In this document: piece by piece, positions 24,405 to 34,594 of the stretch
Layout: every line of letters starts with the position of its first letter
Numbering within the stretch: the stretch's first letter is position 1
Source: Hordeum vulgare subsp. vulgare
Lineage: Eukaryota; Streptophyta; Magnoliopsida; Poales; Poaceae
Length of the DNA: 64,000 nucleotides
Direction: 5' to 3'
NCBI RefSeq assembly: GCF_904849725.1
Contig: NC_058521.1
Coordinates: 339,558,638-339,622,637 of the forward strand
Program-made: the position numbers and the translations under genes
Notes under the pieces: generated by a model
What the model was told of the DNA's origin: nothing
The model's input: the letters and a program-made list of their open reading frames with translations, nothing else
Databases searched by the model: none

Positions 24405-26935
24405 ATCACAGCGGTGAAGTAAGGTGGCTCTAGCTTGTTTCACCTGGAGAAGGCTGCCGTGGAGAAGGCTTGACTGTAGAAGGGTCGTGCGATGCGTTTC
24501 GGGAGATATTCCGCACGAAACATCGTTTGCAATGTGTAGTTAGCATGAGGACACTCTTAAGATCACTGCACTGAAATGAAACTCACCTTCCCCGCCACGT
24601 TAATGACTAGCATCGGCGGAGGGACTTGGCCGTTCTTCTCACACATAGACTGTACATTTGGTTTTGACAAGTCAAACTTTTTATTTATTAATGAAACGGA
24701 CATTCAAATGCAAGATTTGAAATAACATGAAGAAGAAACTTACCACGAAGAGCTCGTATATGGCCCTGTTAGACGCATCATTCCGTGCCCTCTCCGCCTC
24801 CACCAATGCAGTCGTCCTCTCCTCCAGCTCCCTAATTTCCTTATCCTTCTCCGCCAGAGCCGCCTGCATTGCCTCTCTCTGTTTCTGAATAGCAGCCTGC
24901 AAGACAAGTTAGCAATGTAATCATATTGGTTCCAATGCACAACATAATGCGGAAAGATAGTTGAGTCCATTAAACTAACCTCGATGGCGAGCTCGACTGG
25001 CCGTGGACGACGTGTTATCTCCGGACAAGAGCTCGTTTGGCGTGCCTTTATCTGCCGGAGAGTGCTAGGACAACGTATAAGGCCGTCTCCAATGGCGATC
25101 GAGCCATGGGGCCTCCCGTTGCCAGCTATCATCACCAGCTCTGGATCAATAGGCCCCTCGCTCGGGTTAAAGTCCTCCCCTTTCCTCGCCTTCCCGTGAT
25201 CTCCGTACTTCACGAGCTTGTGGTGGGAGCAGATGTTGGTGAAGTTTTCTGGATGCTCGAGGTCAGACTCAGAGAATGCCTTGACCTTCTTGTACGAGGC
25301 AGTATGGGCCATCGCATATAGGTCGTACATCTGTGGTGCCTCCGTCTTATTGTGACGCGCCTAAAAGAGAGAGAGAGGAAAATTTTATTAGTAAAGGGCT
25401 CAAGATAGCATTAAGAATGAATTGCATGTGGCATGAAGCAAACCAAATACCCAGTTCTCGCCAAATTGGATTAAGTTGACGCTCCCTTGATGGTGTGGCA
25501 CGCCAACCATTTTGCCACGCCTCTCCTTGGCGTTGTTGTGGCTGGCCTCCCACGTTTCGGAGCACCACTGATCCACCAAGGCCTCCCAACAATCCATCTT
25601 ATCCATACACCATCTCGGGGGCACCTAAGTTAATAAAGAGAAATTTGAGCGCATAAGAACCAAATCAAGGAAACTAACTACAAAGCCATAATAATATGTA
25701 ATTACCTTCATGTAATGCTTCTTCTCCATCTTAGCATCAGGGCACTTCGCCTTGACAATCCTAATACGCCGCGTGGCATAGTAGTCTCGAGCAGCCTGCA
25801 CCCGAGCCTCGTGCCAAAATTTTTGACGTAGGCGGCGACATTCGGTTTCAATAACCTTTGTCGCGTCCTCCTCTTATCCCTCCTCACACCTGTAGTAGGT
25901 CTGCAAACGAGACAACACCGATTAGTACAATAAATAGCTATGGTTGATTTATAATTGTGTGAAGGAGAAATTACCCAGAACTTTCGGATCACCATGTACG
26001 CCCTCGTGTCGCACAAAACACCGTCGATCTCCACCTCCGGCGAGGCCGGGGCACCCAAGTAGTGCTCCCAGGTCATTCCTACCTCTCGCTTCTGACCGGG
26101 CAACGTAACAAACCCTCGGAAGTTTTTACGGCAAAGAACACCAGGGACGCTGTTGGGCTTGCGGAGACCCTTGGCAACAATCCAACCCCTACAGTATGAC
26201 AAATTAAAGCCAAAACATTAGATATTTGAGAAAACGCGAAGGCAAAAGGTTAAATAAGAGTAAATTAACTTACTTGTCCCCATTTGGCCTAATCGACCAC
26301 CTCTACCCGAGGGTCGCTGGCACGAGCGGGAGCCCCGAACTACCACACTGGTAGACGGTAGCCCCCTCACCCAGCTCCTCGTCGCTACCAGCATCCCACT
26401 GGGTCTCTTGGCACGTACCCTCATCCCTGCTTTGCTCCGGAGTCTCCTGGAAGGAAGACTCTGGGACACGAGTCTCGTGGGTCGAAGGCTCGTCGACCCG
26501 AGGCTCGTGAACCGGAGACCGTGTAGCCTCCACCTCAAACGAATCCACCCTAGAAGTCCTGTGCTCAGGTGAATCAGCTTGGGGTGGTGGCGGAGACCGT
26601 GTAGCCGCCACCTTAGAAGGCGTGGCAGCCACCGCCCTACCTCTCCCGCGGCCACGTGTACCTTTAGTACAACATAAATACCAACATGAGTAATAAAATA
26701 TATATAAATACCAATATGCATACAACATGAGTACAACATAAATACCAACATGAATACAACGTGTACCTTTAGTGCCTCTCGGCTTCGCGGGGGGTCGACC
26801 TCCTCTCATGTGGGGCGCTCCTTGCATAGTAGAGAGCAACACTCTCCGAAGAGGCGAGGCAGGAATGGAAGTACCCAGCCCATCACCCGCCGATGAAGAA
26901 GGAGCCGCGGAGTGCTTTCGACCCTTTCCCACCAT
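24405..26935 (-). pseudogene. CACTA-1 second gene, Transposase_24 (Ptta/En/Spm) type, disrupted
   Basis: This is the minus-strand counterpart of the intact gene 44212-46756 of CACTA-2, with the same exon order. Exon 1 is 26935-26767 and is followed by the same 105-base intron-like insert (26766-26662). Exon 2 ends at a premature TAG at 26303-26305, where CACTA-2 has CAG. In the last exon the acceptor AG is lost (near 24515) and a further CAG-to-TAG change occurs. Exons in between keep the recognisable Transposase_24 segments (GKMVGVPHHQGSVNLIQFGE near 25480; AMAHTASYKKVKAFSE near 25290) and a C-terminal coiled coil (EKDKEIRELEERTTALVEAE). It would be a TNPA-like accessory protein that binds subterminal repeats, by analogy with En/Spm. 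As it stands it is non-functional. Confidence 0.85.
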
Positions 26936-27120
26936 CTTTCAACACCTGTCATGACAAAGAGTAAATGAAATTAGTACAACATAAATACCAACAGGAGTAA
27001 TAAAATGTATATAATTTAAGTGTATCATCGTCATAAATACCAACATGACTAATAAAAATTGAATACCTAACATGAACTCAAAATTTATATATAGTATAAT
27101 AGTTGAATACCTGACATGAA

Positions 27121-30100
27121 CTAATAACAATCGTGCTCGTCTATATATGCTTCGGGGTCAATAAATGCATCATGATCATCACTATCATCAATAAGTGCAT
27201 CATCATCATCACTATCACGAAGAACATGTGGAAGGCCACCATTATGTAATCGGTCAAGAAGTGACAGGTCATCCGCAGCAGTAACCTCTTCTTCTTCCAG
27301 CTCTTCCTGTTCGGGCTCAGGGGTTAAGACGGATTCACTGTCGCTGTCTACTTCAATGTTCTGGGGTGAAGTAGAGCGGTTCTTGAAACGTTTCTTGCAC
27401 ATACGTGTTTCTTGGAAGAGTTCTCCTTCATATGTGTATGGGTTAATGTGAGGTTCGTAATCCTCTTCATTGAGGGTAGGTGGTCTAAATTGTGGTGGCA
27501 CTTCATAAACGACATCCCAACCTTTGAGATTTGGATCAGTTTGGCAGGCCCACGGTAGATAGAAAACTTGTGTCGCCTGTTGAGCCGTAATATAGACATC
27601 GGGAACATCTAAGTGGGTGTTTTTGTTGATTTCGACTAGTCCTATATGTTCATGAGTCCTTCTAGTCTTCGTCGGCTCAAACCAATAACATTTGAAGACT
27701 ACGACGGTCGGTCGGTTTTCACCATAGAATACAAGTTCATAAATTGCTTCAACTCTTCCATAATACTCGGTGTCTCCTTTGCCGATAGCAGAGACAGAAC
27801 AATTTGTAGATTTTAGGTCGGTCATAGATAGCTCTTTGCCAAAGGTACGAAAGTGATACCCGTTGATGTTGTATTTCTCAAATGAACGAACCTTATAGTC
27901 AAAACCATTAGCGACTTGTCTCAACTCGGCGTCCATAGACTCTGCATCAGCCTACAAGTTTAATACGAAAGAATGGATGCATTAGCCGCAAATTAGACCA
28001 AGAAATCAAATGGGCCCTTAATGGTAATTAATTACCCTTTGTTTGAACCAAGAGATGAAACCGGGATAGTCGCCTCCATGCTTTGCGAGAAGCTCATACT
28101 CTTCGACGGAAGCCTTTTCGATGACCGCTCCATCCGAGAATTCGACGACGTATCGACTATATCAAATACCCGTGAATAAGTGTAGTTCAAAGCAATCAGA
28201 AGTTGCAGAACAATAATGTACGGCCGCACTTCCGTTAGGTTGGTGAAGATATACAATGAAATGGGCCGCCATTCTTCGACATCCAACGATTTCCCTTTCG
28301 AAGCACCGGATGGTGCGAGCTTACCTTTGAATAGACTGAGGTTGGATCGAACTTTTTTTCGATCGCCATCATTGTACCGAGGCTTCGGGTTATGCAAATG
28401 ATGATTTTTGGCTTCGTAGTGTGCTGTCACGAAGTTTGCCGCCTCCTCAGTAATGAATGACTCGGCCATCGATGCTTCAATTCTACGTTTATTTTTACAC
28501 TTAGCTCGAAGCGTCTTCTGCATCCTCTCATTTGAGTAGCACCATCGATATTGAACGCCCCCCCATTCTTTCCTCGGTCGGGAGATGCAAAATCAAATGT
28601 TGCATTGAAGAAGGCCGGTGGAAAGATCTTTTCTAATTTGCAGATCAACTCCGGCGCCAACTCTTCCATTTCATCTAGCACGCCAAGTGATAGTTCTTTC
28701 GCACAAAGAGAACGGAAGAAATAGCTCAGCTCTGCTAGTACTAGGCATTCATCCTCAGGGATAAAGCCACATCACCGGCATTACCCGCTCAATCCATATG
28801 TGCCAATCATGACTCTTGAGCCCAAATATTTTCAATTTCTCAAGACTCTGTCCCCTCTTTAGATTCGCAGCATACCCATCGGAGAACATCAACCGCATTT
28901 TCACCCACAATAACATTTCCCTCATAGCTGGCCTTTCAAGATTGAACCATGCCTTTGGCTTCGCTATGCTTTGCTTTCCTTTCCATTGTCACAAGTTTTG
29001 CAACGGCCTATCACATAGAGCCTCCAGGTCGATTCAAGCCTTAGGATTATCTTTTGACTTCCCCTCTATGCCGAACAATGTACCAAAAATGGCCTCCGCA
29101 ATATTCTTTTCAGTGTGCATCATGTCAATGTTGTGTGGTCAAAGGAGTCTTTGAAGTAAGGCAGATACCATAAGTATGACTTGTGGGTCCAGGCGTGTTC
29201 TGTATTATACCCTCTGAAGTATCCTGGACGCATAGGATCAGGCTCGAGAGCGTTTAACTGATCAAGGGTCTGTTGGCCTGTCAACGCAGCTGGTGCAGTG
29301 TTTTTGACAACTCTACCTTTGATGAAATTGTTCTTGTCTTTTCTGAACTTATGGTCAGGATCCAGGAATTGTCTATGCATGTCGAAGCAAGAATACTTGC
29401 GACTAGCCTGCAGCCCACAGAACTGAAGAGTTGCCTTGCATGTGGTGCACGAGAACCTTCCATGCACACACCAGCCAGCGAATAGCGCAAACGCCGGATA
29501 ATCATGCGTCGAGTACATGTACCACACATGCATTTTGAAATTTGTTTTGGTAGCCGCGTCGTAGGTCTTGATCCCATTATCCCAGGCTTCTTGCAACTCA
29601 TCCTTAAGCGGCTGCATGTACACATTCATATTCTTCCCCGGATAGTTGGGCCCTGGAATTATCAATGTTAGGAAAATGTTCTTTCTTTTCATAATCTCTC
29701 CGGGTGGCAAATTTAGTGGAATGAAAAATACAGGCCAACAACTGTATTGTGCTGCCGTCATACCATACACATTGAACCCAACCGTGCTGATGAAAACTCT
29801 ACGTTGCCTTGGATCTTCCGATTTATCCTTATGTAATGCATCGAAGTGCCTCCACGCAAAACCATCTGAAGTGTGTACCAGCATCTTGTTCCCATCCGCA
29901 TCTAGTTCGGTTCTTTTGCCCAATTTGTGCCATGTCATCTGTCTGGCCGGCTCTTCGACCATGAATAGTTATTGAAGTCTCGGTACGATTGGCAGATACC
30001 GAAGAACACTAATGTTGATTTCGGTCTGATTGTTCTCACCCATGCCGTTGTCTACCACAATATACCTGGAAGAATTGCAAATGGGGCAATAGTTCAAGCC

Positions 30101-30751
30101 CGCATACTCAAGCCTAAATAAGGCACATCCATTCTCACACGCATGTATCTTCTCATAGGGCATCTTAAGTACACGGAGGATTTTCTCTGCCTGGTACAGG
30201 TTTGCAGGCAGTACATGGCCTTTGGGTAGAAAGCGTCCAAATATCATCATCATCGCGTCGTAGCATTCTCTGCCTAGGGTGAATTGAGCCTTCAGAGCCA
30301 TTACTTGCGCGATGGCATCCAGCTGACAAAGCTCAGTCTGCTCGTGGAGAGGACGTTTTGAAGACTCCAACATTTCATAGAAGGCCTTTGCAGATTCCTC
30401 CATCTCATCGTCCGAATCACGAGCATCATCAAAGTCTTGCACCATGTCTTCAATCCCGGTACCATGCTCGTCGGTGCGACGACGAATCACCTCAGCTCTG
30501 GCACGTTGGTCAGACTCACCATGAAATGTCCACACCGTATAATTAGGCGTAAAACCCCACTTCTGCAGGTGCTTACCCATTTCAAACTCTGTCTGCTTTT
30601 TCCAGTTGTCGCAGTTGGGACAGGGGCAACATGTTTTTTGCTGGCCATTTGCAAATGCGGCTCTCACAAACCCCCTAGTTTTTTTTAACCATTCATGGGT
30701 CATGTCTTTCTGACTAGGGTGACCAGTGTACATCCAAGCACGATCACTCAT
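27121..30751 (-). pseudogene. CACTA-1 transposase gene (TNP2, DUF4218, DUF4216), disrupted
   Basis: It starts at ATG 30751 with the transposase-associated domain (MSDRAWMYTG..., cysteine cluster CCPCPNCDNW), then the TNP2/Transposase_21 region (about 29960-28900), DUF4218 (about 28760-28400) and DUF4216 in the last exon (FKCYWFEP near 27690). Splice-consistent exons are about 30751-28222, 28156-28036 and 27951-27121, with introns of 65 and 84 bases. The last exon is open and ends in an Asp/Glu-rich tail. Defects in exon 1: in-frame TAA at 29969-29971; one C missing near 29147 compared with CACTA-2 (frameshift); about 5 bases missing near 28608 and further small indels. The protein would cut and paste the element, but it cannot be made from this copy. 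Confidence 0.92.
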
Positions 30752-30869
30752 GTTGCCTAGCTACCTATGGGGGCACAAGAAATAAATATATAATTCATCA
30801 TCTATATTCATATGCTAATCAAGTTTGTCAGTTTTATTACATCCATGCAACCTACACGCTAATAGGTAA

Positions 30870-31125
30870 AGATAGGTCCTAATCCCACCTGAGTATGTGT
30901 AGACTGGGTTCGTTTTCCCATGCTCTGCTCCAGATGCGACGTAGAATTTCGGCAGCACCTTCCCGCTGTTCTCCTGATACACGTCTCGGCAATAAGAAGA
31001 GAGGATGTGTACCCGGAGAACAACATGGGAGGCACTGACGAAATTCCGCATCGGATCCGGAGCACAACATACGGGAAAACAACCCAATCTACATATACTC
31101 GGGCTGTCCATGGATATTGTTGGAC
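30870..31125. repeat. Imperfect inverted repeat upstream of CACTA-1 transposase
   Basis: Arms of about 110-120 bases (about 30870-30990 and 31000-31125) are inverse complements with scattered mismatches. For example, ACTGGGTTCGTTTTCCCATG pairs with the inverse of ACGGGAAAACAACCCAATCT. It lies 120-370 bases 5' of the transposase ATG, so in its promoter or leader. Confidence 0.7.
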
Positions 31126-31514
31126 AATTCGAAAGGATGGCGGTTATAAATATGCAAAGAAATGCATATTTATATATGTCACCCTTTCGAACGGGAGATG
31201 CATACTGGTCACGCATACTCATGATTGAAGAAACCTATAGCTTGCAAGTTTCATCGGCACGAAGACCGGGACAGAACAAATTAAGGGGGTAGGAGGAGAA
31301 GTCATTTGTGCTCACCAACAAACCCAAGGGCGGAGCTCGTCCAATGCACGTGGAGGTCGTCGAACAACTGCACTTTGAAATTCACACGATCAACACAAAT
31401 ACGATTTTTGTATAATTAACATAATCGGAAAGTATGTGACCTAACTCATAATTTACAAAACTATGACCTCGTGGGCCTATGGAAGGCTGAAAAGCACCTT
31501 CTCGTTCAAAAGAA

Positions 31515-31905
31515 GGCAGAAGAGGTGTCGGGGGACGGGGCTTAGTGGCGTCGGGTGTCAGTGCCGTCGAGGGAAGGTGGTGTCGGGTGTCGGTGGCATC
31601 GGGGGTCGGGGGGTTAGTGGCGTCGGTTGTGGGGGGTCAGTGGCGTCGGGGGTCCACGGTCAGTGACCTCGGTGTCAGTGGCGTCGGGGGTCGGGGGTTG
31701 GTGGCGTCGAGCGTCGGGGGTCGGGAGTCGTGGGCCGAGGGTCTGGGTCGGGGTCAGTGGCGTCGGGGGTCGAGGGTTAGTGGCGTCGGGGCTCAGTGGC
31801 GTTGGGGGTCGGGGGTCGGGGGTCAGTGGCGTCGGGGGTCGATGGTCGGGGGTTAGTGGCGTCGGGCGTCAGGGGTCGGGGGTCGAGGGTCAGTTTCGGG
31901 GTGTC
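31515..31905. repeat. GGGGTCGGGGGTCAGTGGCGTCG minisatellite (CACTA-1)
   Basis: This is a G-rich array of GGGGTC and AGTGGCGTCG words in variable order. Its inverse complement occurs in CACTA-2 at 40452-41100, at the same place relative to the transposase gene. The long Gly/Val/Ser ORFs here are products of the repeat. Confidence 0.9.
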
Positions 31906-31914
31906 GGGGTTCCC

Positions 31915-32490
31915 TTTTCCTCTTCTTTCTTCTTCTCCTCTCTCCTCTTTTTCTTCTTCTTCTTCTTCTTCTTTTCTTCTTATTCTTCTTCTTCTTCTTC
32001 TTCTTCTTCTTTCTCCTCCTACTCCCCTCCTCTTTTTCTCCTCCTATTCTTTTTCTTCTTCTTCTTCTTCTTCTTCTTCTTCTTCTTGTTCTTGTTCTTC
32101 TTGTTCTTCTTGTTCTTCTTGTTCTTCTTCTTCTTCTTCTTCTTCTTCTTCTTCTTCTTCTTCTTCTTCTTCTTCTTCTTCTTCTTCTTCTTCTTCTTCT
32201 TCTTCTTCTTCTTCTTTCTCCTCCTCTTCCTCCTCCTCCTCCTCCACCTCTTCTTCTTCTTATTCTTCTTCTTCTTCTTTCTCCTCCTCTTCCTCCTCCT
32301 CCTCCTCCTCCTCCACCTCCACCTCTTCTTCTTCTTCTTCTTCTTCTTCTTCTTCTTTTTTCTCCTCCTCCTCCTCTTCTTCTTCTTCTTTTTCTTCTTC
32401 TTCTCCTTCTTCTTTTCGTTCTTCTTCTAATTATTTTCTTCTTTTCCTTTTTTTCTTTTTCATTTTTTTCCTTGTGCTTTTCCTCTTTTT
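31915..32490. repeat. Expanded (TTC)n / (TCC)n tract
   Basis: About 570 bases are almost purely pyrimidine on plus, dominated by TTC with TCC and TTG interruptions. It produces poly-Ser, poly-Phe and (minus) poly-Glu ORFs that are not genes. CACTA-2 lacks this expansion at the matching place. Confidence 0.95.
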
Positions 32491-32639
32491 TTCTTCTAAC
32501 CTAACTAACTAACCTAATTAGCCTAATAATCTAACCAAATAAACTAACTAAATTACCCTATATATAATAAAAAACTAACCTAATAAACTAACTAAAGTAA
32601 TTAACTTTTTTAAAAAGAAAAAGAAGAAGAACTCAATTC

Positions 32640-33215
32640 ACCGCGGTGGACGACGGCAGGGGGGCAGGGGGCGCGTGGCAGGGGGCTCGCCAAGGGGGTG
32701 GGTCGCCGCGGGTGTGGCTCACCGCGGGAGTGGGTTGCCGCGGGAGGGGATCGCCGCGGGAGGGGGGGGGGCTCGCCGCAGGGAGGGGCTCGCCGCGGGG
32801 AGGGGCTCTCGCGGGGAGGGGGTCGCCGTGGAGAGAGACAGTGAGCGAGTGGCCGGGGGGAGAGAGATACAGTGAGGACGAGGGGGTTAACGACCGTTAT
32901 AGGGCGGCCCCTTTGTCGTCCGCCCCCGACGGCAAAGGGCCCCATGGCAGACGGAAGAGGCCCGCGAACGGCAAAGGACCCCGGATTTCGGACATGGCAT
33001 GCATGGGACCCACCCGTCCTCTTTGCCGTCTGCCCTGGGTCTCTTTGCCGTCCGCTGGCAGACGGCAAAGGGCCGACACATGGCAAATAGTATTTTTGCC
33101 ATGTGTCAGTCCTTTGCCGTCCGCCTTCTGTCAACTGATGGCAAAGAGGTTCTTTGCCGTCAGCCAACAGACGGCAAAGAACTGGCTGACGGCAAAGAAC
33201 TGGATTCCAGTAGTG
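32640..33215. repeat. CACTA-1 5' GC-rich tract and subterminal/terminal repeats
   Basis: 32640-32870 is a GC-rich array of CTCGCCGCGGGAGGGG-like words. 32905-33200 holds TTTGCCGTC / GACGGCAAA motifs in both orientations. The element ends GGATTCCAGTAGTG at 33215. CACTA-2 has the same order at 38108-39060, inverted. Confidence 0.85.
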
Positions 33216-33582
33216 TATGGGAGTCCACGCCCTTCGCCCCGTCTCCTCAATGGGTGAGGGTGGAGTCGTGTCACGACTAGGCGCATCGCTCGTGCGGTGG
33301 TCTGGCGCATCTGGACCGCTTACCCCAGCCCCGACCGATGGCAGGAGAGCACATGCCAGGGCAGGGGGCTTGTTGGTCCCTTTGTTTTCCGAAAGCATGC
33401 ACGAAAGGAGGGGTTAGCTACACCTGGGGCGCGGAAGCAAGCAAGGTGAAGGGGGACACTCACTCATGTCTGGTGGCCCATCTCCTCCTCTTCAACACCC
33501 TCGGCAGCGCGCCAATACTACCCTTGGATTGGGCCCGAGGCGGGTGTCCGCCACCCCCCTTCACCCCTGCTGGGTGCTCTGG
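33216..33582 (-). pseudogene. Relic H1, upstream part
   Basis: The minus frame from 33398 to 33219 (Pro/Ser/Ala-rich, ...IEETGRRAWTPI) continues in frame into 14913 when CACTA-1 is left out. The segment ends at 33582, where the 3' LTR of Gypsy-B begins, so Gypsy-B inserted into H1. The rest of H1 is not in the window. Confidence 0.6.
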
Positions 33583-34043
33583 TGTTGACGTCAAAACTGG
33601 TAGATCTTGGGTAGAGGGTCCTGAATTGTGAAGCTTAGATCGATGGGTTCTAGGAGAGAGGGGGAGACGATGTTTACCTAGGTTCAGGCCCTCTTGAGGA
33701 GGTAAAACTCTACGTCCTGCTTGATTATATTGATGGGGAATGATGGTTACTCAGATGATCTACCACGAGATCATACGAGCTAAACACGAGATAACCTGCT
33801 CTATGCATAAGGGCCCCTAGTTTATATAGACATGAGGTCCCCTAGGGTTACATGTTACAGACATAGATCGGGGTAGATGGGCCGAACTAGTCCTCTGCCA
33901 TGGATTGCACGCTTAGTCTTCAGAGCTCTCCATATTGATTACGTAGTCGTCACGTAATCCAGTATTCACTCACGCAGCCCATATGTTTGGCCCATATGGG
34001 ACAACCCGACCACCCAAGGACCCCTTAATCTGGAACTCACTCA
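33583..34043 (-). repeat. Gypsy-B 3' LTR
   Basis: The 461-base LTR starts TGAGTGAGTTCC at 34043 and ends TTTTGACGTCAACA at 33583 on minus. It aligns with 55259-55660, for example TAGATCATC-flanked CTACCACGAGAT and the AAGGGCCCCT block. Confidence 0.85.
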
Positions 34044-34058
34044 GTATCCCCCGTACCG
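34044..34058 (-). other. Gypsy-B polypurine tract
   Basis: The minus strand reads GGTACGGGGGATAC directly before the LTR start. It is short, but well placed. Confidence 0.6.
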
Positions 34059-34594
34059 GCCTTCATCACCAATGTGCATAGTCTTCGGCAGACGAGCACA
34101 TAGATAAATCGGCTTGCACGACGAGTTCCCTTTATATTCGACTGGTATCAGTTTAATCACTCCAATGATATAATATTCTTCAAAGCACGCGTTTAAAGGA
34201 CAGAAGGTGAATAGTAACCCATGTAACAACTCTTCTGACGAAAAGTCACAATAACAAATAATGAGCCAAACTCAAGTCGTGGCTCGAGGCCACTTTCCCT
34301 GGGGCACGTACTATCACCAACAGAGACCGTGTCACGTATTTAAGGATATTTAGATTTAATGAACCGAGCGAACCTACGCATGGTCCAACAATGCGATTGT
34401 TTAGGGAAGTAACAGAGCTGGTGGCGTAGTAAGCGGAAACCCTTGGTCTCGCGACCTCCCTTTTAAAAGGGGGAAAAAGATCTAAAGCCCACCACACGCA
34501 TTCCAAACCCTTGCTCCTTCTCCTTCCAAGCTCAAGTGCCCACATCCATTCCGCCTCCCATCTCTTCCAGTCACCCTCCATCTCAAGCCTTGCA

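Larger units (their letters stand above)
14917..33215 (-). mobile_element. CACTA-1 (En/Spm DNA transposon), TSD TAT
   Basis: Ends are CACTACTGAAATTCAG at 14917 and the inverse of CACTACTGGAATCCAG at 33215, with a perfect 3-bp duplication TAT (14914-14916 and 33216-33218). The two genes are read on minus, so the 5' end is at 33215. Order from the 5' end: TTTGCCGTC-type subterminal repeats, GC-rich tract, (TTC)n tract, minisatellite, inverted repeat, transposase gene, Transposase_24-type gene, hairpin tandem array, 3' block, (TA)n, subterminal repeats. CACTA-3 (6.0 kb) lies inside the array, leaving about 12.3 kb of own sequence. Same family as CACTA-2. Neither gene is intact. Confidence 0.95.

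Noticed and set aside
31627..32512. Long poly-Phe / poly-Ser / poly-Glu ORFs
   Set aside because: Direct products of the (TTC)n tract and the G-rich minisatellite; open in all three frames by repeat structure.
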